NCBI GenBank assembly: GCA_007128045.1
Contig: SKYG01000337.1
Coordinates: 1-10,753, forward strand
Length of the DNA stretch: 10,753 bases
Reading direction: 5' to 3'
DNA from: Bacteroidales bacterium
GTDB taxonomy: Bacteria; Bacteroidota; Bacteroidia; Bacteroidales; UBA7960
Shown: positions 6,111 through 10,753 of the stretch, one piece after another
Layout of the letters: each line of letters begins with the position of its first letter
Position numbering within the stretch: the first letter of the stretch is position 1
Made by a program: the position numbers and the translations under genes
Notes under the pieces: generated by a model
The model's database searches: none
What the model saw: only the letters and a program-made list of their open reading frames with translations
What the model was told of the DNA's origin: nothing

Positions 6111-8309
6111 TTATTCTTTTATGAGCTGGTGATATAATCCTTCCTGGGTCATAAGTTCTTCATGGGATCCCCGCTGTACGATGCGGCCTTTGTCCATCAC
6201 AATGATCTCGTCACAGTCGCGGATTGTGCTCAAACGGTGGGCGACGATCAGGCAGGTACATCCCTTTTTTCGGATATTCGTATCGATTAATTGTTCTGTT
6301 TTTGCATCCAGGGCACTCGTGGCTTCATCGAGTATAAGAATAGATGGTTTGGTCGCCAGCGCTCTGGCAATTTCCAAACGCTGACGCTGACCCCCGCTGA
6401 AATTTCTTCCGTTCTCAGCAACAATACTTTCATAGGCCCCGGGGCGGGCGGCTATCTCCTCATGAATGCACGCATCCTTGGCTACCTGGATTACATCTTT
6501 ATCTGCTATGGTATCATCCCAAAAGGTGATATTCTCCTTCACTGTTCCCTCAAAAAGGAAAAGATTCTGGTCTACCATGGCAATGGAATTATTCAATGTC
6601 GTTCTGGGAATGGTTTGCCTGGGTTTGCTGTCGAGCAGGATATCTCCATTCCAGGGCTTGTACAACCCGCTGACCAGGTTGGCGATGGTTGATTTTCCGC
6701 AACCCGACCTCCCTACAATGGCGACCCTGGAGCCTGGCTTCAGGGAGATTGAAAACTCAGAGATTAATGGCGCCTCAAGCGGACTGTACCCAAAAGTGAC
6801 ATTTTTTAACTCGATGTGTCCCTGGAGCTTTGTAGTTTTTACAGCATCCTGTGATGTCCTGGTAATGAGATCACCTGCTGAAGTTGGATAATTATATACA
6901 TCTTCAATGCGTATTAATCCTCCCTCTACGTCCTGTAACGCACTACCAAGAAATACTAGTGATGTGATGGGTTGATTGAAGCTGGCCATCAGCGATTGAA
7001 AGGCTACAAAAGTTCCCACAGTCATAACACCCTCGATGATATAACCCGAACCAATAAGCAAAATGATCAGCGTGCTCAAGGTAGTGAGGAATATCGGTAT
7101 TACCTGCAAGGTTTGGGTGAGCCTTCCGATTTTTTGCTGAATTTTCAGCAATTTTGAATGGTATCCGGCCCATCGCGAAAAAAAATCGGATTCGGATGCG
7201 GTCGCTTTTATAGATTCAATCATCTGCAAGCCGGCAGAAGAAAGCCCAAACAACTGGCTGCTATCCTGCAACAGCTTTTGATTTGAATCGACCCGTTTAC
7301 GCGAAATATACCGAAGCGCAAGCACATTCAACAGCGAGATGGCAATAGCTATCAGCGCCAGCGAGGCGCTGTAATAAAACATCATAGCCGCGTAAAACAC
7401 GATTGTAAAAAGATTCAGAAGGGTATTTCCAAGTGGACCTGACAGCAAAGCGGCCACCTGATCGTTGATATTTACACGCATGGTGATATCGCCGGCAGAT
7501 CGCTGGGTATGAAATGACATGGGGAGATGGAGGACATGCCACAGAAATTTTGCAGAGTTTTTCAGCGACAGGCTCATCTCAAAGCGGATCAGGCTGTGCT
7601 GCTGTAGCCAGGATAACAATACCCGAAGCAAGGTTGTTAGTGCAATACCCATTAAAAGCGGAATGATCCATGACTCGGATTGTCTGATCAATATCTGATC
7701 AACAAAAATCTTCGAGAAAACTGGAATGGCAAGTCCGGGAACAATGATGGCCAACCCGACCAGGAAAAGAAACAGCAGGCTTGTTTTATACCCTTTTAAC
7801 CAGTTCATAAGAATGGGGAAAAACTTTGGTGGCTCACCACCTGGCTGAAACTCCGGCCCCGGCTTGAACGTTAGCACTACGCCCGTAAAGGAATCATTGA
7901 ACGTTTGATCATCCACCACACGCGGACCCGAAGCAGGGTCATTCAGGTAAACCTTGTTTTTGCCAAATCCTTCAACGACCAGAAAATGATAAAAATTCCA
8001 AAATACGATCATGGGCACCGGAAGATCTTTGAGCTGTTCCGGCTCTTTTTTAAATGCTTTTGCCTCCAGTCCGTGGTTTCGGGCTGCTTTGGCAATATTG
8101 CTGGCCTTACTCCCGTTACGCGACACACCACAATCGACGCGTAGTTTTTCAAGCGACACATATTTCTTATAATAAGACAGAACGATCCCAAGAGAGGCTG
8201 CCCCGCATTCAAGCGCTTCCATCTGAAGCACCGTAGGGGTCTTTACCCTTCTTATACCGACGATCCGATAGTAGAGCTTTTGGAGAATATAAAGGGGGTT
8301 CAAGGTCAT
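6111..8309 (-). CDS. NHLM-type RiPP system ABC transporter with N-terminal C39 peptidase
   Basis: Processes and exports the peptide: the N-terminal C39 domain removes the double-glycine leader on the cytoplasmic side and the ABC part moves the core out. In 732 residues, the peptidase covers 20-150 with oxyanion Gln29, catalytic Cys35 (in MEALECGAASLG), His108 (in FWNFYHFLVVEG) and Asp124 (in YLNDPASGPR), all intact. Six membrane helices follow at about 172-460. The ATPase has Walker A GRSGCGKST (533-541), signature FSGGQ (637-641), Walker B LILDEAT (657-663) and H-loop His691. Overall length is normal for bacteriocin peptidase exporters of this class. The start at 8309 is 22 bases after the adaptor stop. 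The precursor at 9346-9678 carries a matching cleavage motif, so the two very likely work together. Confidence 0.93.
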   Translation of the reverse strand: MTLNPLYILQKLYYRIVGIRRVKTPTVLQMEALECGAASLGIVLSYYKKYVSLEKLRVDCGVSRNGSKASNIAKAARNHGLEAKAFKKEPEQLKDLPVPMIVFWNFYHFLVVEGFGKNKVYLNDPASGPRVVDDQTFNDSFTGVVLTFKPGPEFQPGGEPPKFFPILMNWLKGYKTSLLFLFLVGLAIIVPGLAIPVFSKIFVDQILIRQSESWIIPLLMGIALTTLLRVLLSWLQQHSLIRFEMSLSLKNSAKFLWHVLHLPMSFHTQRSAGDITMRVNINDQVAALLSGPLGNTLLNLFTIVFYAAMMFYYSASLALIAIAISLLNVLALRYISRKRVDSNQKLLQDSSQLFGLSSAGLQMIESIKATASESDFFSRWAGYHSKLLKIQQKIGRLTQTLQVIPIFLTTLSTLIILLIGSGYIIEGVMTVGTFVAFQSLMASFNQPITSLVFLGSALQDVEGGLIRIEDVYNYPTSAGDLITRTSQDAVKTTKLQGHIELKNVTFGYSPLEAPLISEFSISLKPGSRVAIVGRSGCGKSTIANLVSGLYKPWNGDILLDSKPRQTIPRTTLNNSIAMVDQNLFLFEGTVKENITFWDDTIADKDVIQVAKDACIHEEIAARPGAYESIVAENGRNFSGGQRQRLEIARALATKPSILILDEATSALDAKTEQLIDTNIRKKGCTCLIVAHRLSTIRDCDEIIVMDKGRIVQRGSHEELMTQEGLYHQLIKE

Positions 8310-8331
8310 ATTAAATTAAAAAATAGCAGCA

Positions 8332-9138
8332 TCAGTTTAGCAGAAATTCAACCGGGCTGTGCCTGGCTGAGGTGACAACCGCGCGACAGGACAAACCATT
8401 CAGTGAATAGAGCAATTCTTTTTCTGAAGCAGACATCTCTGAGGTATCCATCTTCAGGGAGGCTCTGACTTCATAATAATTGGTATTGTTTAACTTCAAA
8501 TAGCTGCTTTCATTAGGGAAATACATCTGAACTGCACTGCTGGATGCAGGGTAATTGGCAATAAAAGTAATCTCCCATTGTAAAAACTCAGGGGGAACAC
8601 CCCTCTTGCCAATCTCGAGATTGGCAGTCATCATTGTTTTCAGACTTGAGATATCCTGTTCCGGAACAAAAAATATCACTTCCGGCGTGATGGCTGAACT
8701 TTCCTGGCTTCTCATCATTTCAAGCACCGGCGTACCGGTTTTTACGTATGACCCTTCTTTGACGTTTAATCCAATAATTTCGCCGGTAAAGGGAGAAAAT
8801 ATGTCAGCATGGGTTTTTTCTTCCAGCAAGTATACCTTCATTAGTCTTTGATCGCGGCCAACAAGGTCCCCGGTTTTAATAAAAACTGAATCGACCTGCC
8901 CTGTGTGGGTTGCCACTACTTCCCTGGGTAATTCATGGGTAATGATGATCCCGAATCCTTTTACCTTCTGCGATATGGAGCCAAAGAAACCCCACACCAG
9001 CATGCCTGCAATCACCATACTGATGGCTGAAAACAATATCCAGGTTCGGGCGGAATTTACCTGCAGCAATTCATCCAGATCTTCCGGAGAAGTCATTTTT
9101 TGAAGCGCGGATTTTCTGAAAATCTCTCGACCAAGCAT
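8332..9138 (-). CDS. NHLM-type RiPP system secretion protein (HlyD-like adaptor)
   Basis: Periplasmic adaptor anchored in the inner membrane, expected to link the ABC exporters to an outer path. In 268 residues, a short cytoplasmic segment carries SPEDLDELLQV (17-27), a hallmark of NHLM secretion proteins. One membrane helix spans about 33-52. Two lipoyl-like half motifs follow: EVVATHTGQVDSVFIKTGDLV (key Gly80, Val82, Gly90) and IFSPFTGEIIGLNVKEGSYV (key Pro116, Gly119, Gly129). A beta-rich C-terminal region runs from about 150 to 268. Only about 20 residues join the lipoyl halves, so the long alpha-helical hairpin that many HlyD proteins use to dock on a TolC-like channel is absent. It is the first gene of the three-gene export operon and has a TAnnTTTG element upstream. 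The ATG at 9136-9138 is favoured because the hallmark motif begins 16 residues later. Confidence 0.87.
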   Translation of the reverse strand: MLGREIFRKSALQKMTSPEDLDELLQVNSARTWILFSAISMVIAGMLVWGFFGSISQKVKGFGIIITHELPREVVATHTGQVDSVFIKTGDLVGRDQRLMKVYLLEEKTHADIFSPFTGEIIGLNVKEGSYVKTGTPVLEMMRSQESSAITPEVIFFVPEQDISSLKTMMTANLEIGKRGVPPEFLQWEITFIANYPASSSAVQMYFPNESSYLKLNNTNYYEVRASLKMDTSEMSASEKELLYSLNGLSCRAVVTSARHSPVEFLLN

Positions 9139-9177
9139 ACATGGTAAATTTTATCCGGATTAAGGATGTTGTGTGAG

Positions 9178-9209
9178 CAAATGTAGATACTTTTTTAAAA
9201 ATTAGGCAG
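9178..9209 (-). promoter_or_regulatory. Probable promoter of the export operon
   Basis: Read on the - strand, TACATTTG (9185 down to 9178) is an exact match to the Bacteroidota -7 consensus TAnnTTTG. A weak -33 candidate, CTG (9209-9207; consensus TTG or TTTG), is 21 bases upstream. Transcription would start near 9170, giving a leader of roughly 30 bases before the adaptor ATG at 9138. Confidence 0.5.
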
Positions 9210-9267
9210 GATAAACTGTATAATTTTTTTCTTTTCGCAGGGTGCGACAGATTGGAATTTTTGTATA

Positions 9268-9298
9268 TTGTGTACTTTATTCAATGACACTATTTTTG
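9268..9298 (+). promoter_or_regulatory. Probable promoter of the precursor operon
   Basis: TTG at 9268-9270, a 20-base spacer, then TATTTTTG at 9291-9298 match the Bacteroidota sigma-A pattern TTG/TTTG-N19-21-TAnnTTTG. The predicted start near 9305 leaves about 40 bases of untranslated leader before the ATG at 9346. No Shine-Dalgarno sequence is visible in that leader, as is common in this phylum. Confidence 0.65.
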
Positions 9299-9345
9299 TA
9301 TAAATAGTCCTTCTTCGTCTATACAATCTTTAATCCGCATTCAAC

Positions 9346-9678
9346 ATGGAAAACATTGACAAACAAAGAAAACAACTCGAAGAGAAACTCATTGCGAAGG
9401 CTATGAAAGACGAGACTTTCAGAAAAAATTTGCTCGAGAATCCAAAAGCTGCCATCGAGGAGGAAACAGGAATCAAGCTGCCTGAATCCATCAATTTGAA
9501 AGTTGTGGAAGAAAATCCTTCCACTTTTTACCTGATCTTACCCCCAAAAATCAATCCCGAAACCGAAGACGAACTGTCGGAGGCAGAACTTGACATGGTT
9601 TCTGGGGGTTATAATGGTGGCGGAGGTATGCCATCGCCAGACTCCGTTGGCATAAACGCTCCAGGTTTTAAATGTTAA
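9346..9678 (+). CDS. NHLP leader-type RiPP precursor peptide
   Basis: A 110-residue precursor. Residues 1-70 form a leader like the nitrile hydratase alpha subunit: FRKNLLENPKAAIEEETGI at 25-43, then INLKVVEENPSTFYLILPP at 49-67. It lacks the metal-binding CxxCSC motif of the enzyme, so it is not catalytic. A C39 recognition motif follows at 77-88 (LSEAELDMVSGG), with Leu at -12, Glu at -8, Leu at -7, Val at -4 and Gly-Gly at -2/-1. Cutting there frees a 22-residue core (89-110). The core starts YNGGGGMPSP and ends NAPGFKC, with Ser97, Ser100 and a single C-terminal Cys110. The gene follows a good promoter and diverges from the C39 exporter operon. What modifies the core is unknown. The precursor call is strong because the leader motifs and the exporter agree. 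Confidence 0.93.
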   Translation: MENIDKQRKQLEEKLIAKAMKDETFRKNLLENPKAAIEEETGIKLPESINLKVVEENPSTFYLILPPKINPETEDELSEAELDMVSGGYNGGGGMPSPDSVGINAPGFKC

Positions 9679-10739
9679 TAATGAAATATTCCCTGCTTGA
9701 TCATTTTTCAGTTGTTGAACCCTGTATTGCACCATCGCTTTTAGATAAAGGGAGTATTGATTCAGTAAAGGAATTTTGCGCATTGTTTCCCTTTGATATT
9801 GCTGATGATTTTGGGTTTGAAAGCAGGTTGGGAAACCGGGAGGCCTTTTGCGATTTTGTGTTACAGATTAAAAAAGGGAGCAAGGGAGCTGCGATCCTTG
9901 CCGGTCAAAGCTCCATTGCCAGTATCGCTGATCAATTAAAAGAAGATCCTTTCTGGAAAAAAATTGCTCAGCTTTTTGCTATCTGGACCAATCCAGACCA
10001 TTTTTTATCAAAAATGGTTACCGACTTCTGGCTCGAATTTGATTGGCAGGGAACGTCCTATAACCTGATTCCAAATATCTTTTTTGATTTAAAAAGCGGA
10101 AATCAAGCCGACAGGACGTCACAATGGCAATCCATTCACCAGGTTCTTGACATCATCTACAACACACTTTTTAACATCCCATTTCCGATAGATATGGCAG
10201 CGACGGTTCAATCCTGCATCCTTAATCTACCCGGGAAGGCGCAACTGCATTGGATCGGCTTTATGGTTCCCAGGAAAACGGAGGCGGTGCGTCTGAATAT
10301 TTCAGGACTTAATCCTGAAAGCTGCTTCAACTATCTGCATGAAATAAACTGGCCCGGAGAGGAAGATGTAATCCGCGATCAGGTGAATCTCTTCTCTGAG
10401 AAATTTGATTTCATCATGTATAACATAAACATTGGAAGGGAAGTACTTCCTTACCTTGGATTTGAACTGTTTTTGAAAGAAATGAGGAGACCCGCCTGCA
10501 GTCTAAAGCATATTGAAGCAATCGATTTTCTTAGTGCGCAGTCACTGCTATTGGACGAAAAGAAAGAAGGACTGATTCGTTTTTGTGGTCGAAAAACGGT
10601 TTCCTGGTTCTATCCCGTTTTATATCTCAACGGGATCAATCATTTTAAATACGTGTACAAGAAAAACGCACCACCTGAGTTAAAAGCTTACTTCGGAACC
10701 ATGATCCGAAATAAAATGGATTATCGTACTGATCGCTAA
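9672..10739 (+). CDS. Unrecognised protein coupled to the NHLP precursor
   Basis: I do not recognise this 355-residue protein. It is soluble-looking, with no signal peptide or membrane helix and an unbroken reading frame. It has no radical SAM CxxxCxxC, no Walker A and no LanC-like zinc motif. Blocks that look conserved are FWLEFDWQG (119-127), IPNIFFDL (133-140), IGFMVPRKTEAVRLNISGL (195-213), YLHEINWPG (221-229), GFELFL (263-268) and a lysine-rich end, HFKYVYKKNAPPELKAYFG (324-342). The alternation suggests a mixed alpha/beta fold. The ATG at 9672 overlaps the precursor stop by 7 bases. A second in-frame ATG at 9681 lies two bases after that stop. Either way translation is probably coupled. 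A tailoring enzyme, a leader-binding carrier or an immunity protein are all possible; position favours the first (inference). Confidence 0.8.
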   Translation: MLIMKYSLLDHFSVVEPCIAPSLLDKGSIDSVKEFCALFPFDIADDFGFESRLGNREAFCDFVLQIKKGSKGAAILAGQSSIASIADQLKEDPFWKKIAQLFAIWTNPDHFLSKMVTDFWLEFDWQGTSYNLIPNIFFDLKSGNQADRTSQWQSIHQVLDIIYNTLFNIPFPIDMAATVQSCILNLPGKAQLHWIGFMVPRKTEAVRLNISGLNPESCFNYLHEINWPGEEDVIRDQVNLFSEKFDFIMYNINIGREVLPYLGFELFLKEMRRPACSLKHIEAIDFLSAQSLLLDEKKEGLIRFCGRKTVSWFYPVLYLNGINHFKYVYKKNAPPELKAYFGTMIRNKMDYRTDR

Positions 10740-10753
10740 AATTCACCGGAACA

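Larger units (their letters stand above)
9139..9345. other. Divergent control region between export operon and precursor operon
   Basis: 207 AT-rich bases between two gene sets pointing away from each other. It contains a plausible Bacteroidota-type promoter for each direction (9178-9185 region on -, 9268-9298 on +). About 80 bases lie between the two -7 elements, room for a regulator. I see no strong inverted repeat that would mark an operator. Confidence 0.6.

Noticed and set aside
9346..9678. A true nitrile hydratase alpha subunit fragment
   Set aside because: The metal-binding CxxCSC motif and most of the enzyme are missing, and a perfect C39 cleavage motif and short core follow the leader-like region.
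9672..10739. A PatF/LynF-like peptide prenyltransferase
   Set aside because: The tail end looked faintly similar to what I remember of that family, but no convincing motif series matches, so I give no enzyme name.

Overview
The window most likely comes from a member of the Bacteroidota. Three things point there: -7 elements of the TAnnTTTG type (9291-9298 on + and 9178-9185 on -), gene starts without a clear Shine-Dalgarno sequence, and an MlaD-type protein with a tail near HxxFFRRYFK of the kind I know from that phylum. GC content looks moderate in genes, and the gaps are AT-rich. I cannot name an order or genus from sequence alone.

Left part (1-2898, all on the - strand): a lipid-transport operon read from right to left. 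It holds a small CsbD-family stress protein, the permease MlaE, the ATPase MlaF, and the periplasmic MCE protein MlaD, whose last codons run off the left edge. The mlaE-mlaF gap (1678-1856) carries three different inverted repeats packed into about 140 bases. Positions 2899-3192 are an AT-rich spacer without a gene.

Right part (3193-10739): an NHLP/NHLM-type RiPP (ribosomally made, post-translationally modified peptide) export and precursor locus. Three tightly spaced - strand genes encode an HlyD-like secretion adaptor (8332-9138), a peptidase C39/ABC exporter with intact C, H and D catalytic residues (6111-8309), and a 968-residue companion ABC transporter with an unusual N-terminal regulatory-looking region (3193-6099). 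Divergently transcribed from a promoter at about 9268-9298 are a 110-residue precursor with a nitrile-hydratase-like leader and a double-glycine site (9346-9678), and an overlapping gene for a 355-residue protein I do not recognise (9672-10739).

How they fit together (inference): the leader is read by the C39 peptidase, which cuts after Gly87-Gly88 and exports the 22-residue core with help from the adaptor and the second ABC protein. The unknown 355-residue protein is translationally coupled to the precursor and is the only candidate modification enzyme, carrier or immunity factor in view. No LanM, YcaO, radical SAM or LanC-like gene lies in the window, so the precursor plus unknown-protein pair is the most promising place for something undescribed. 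The + strand operon may continue past the right edge.
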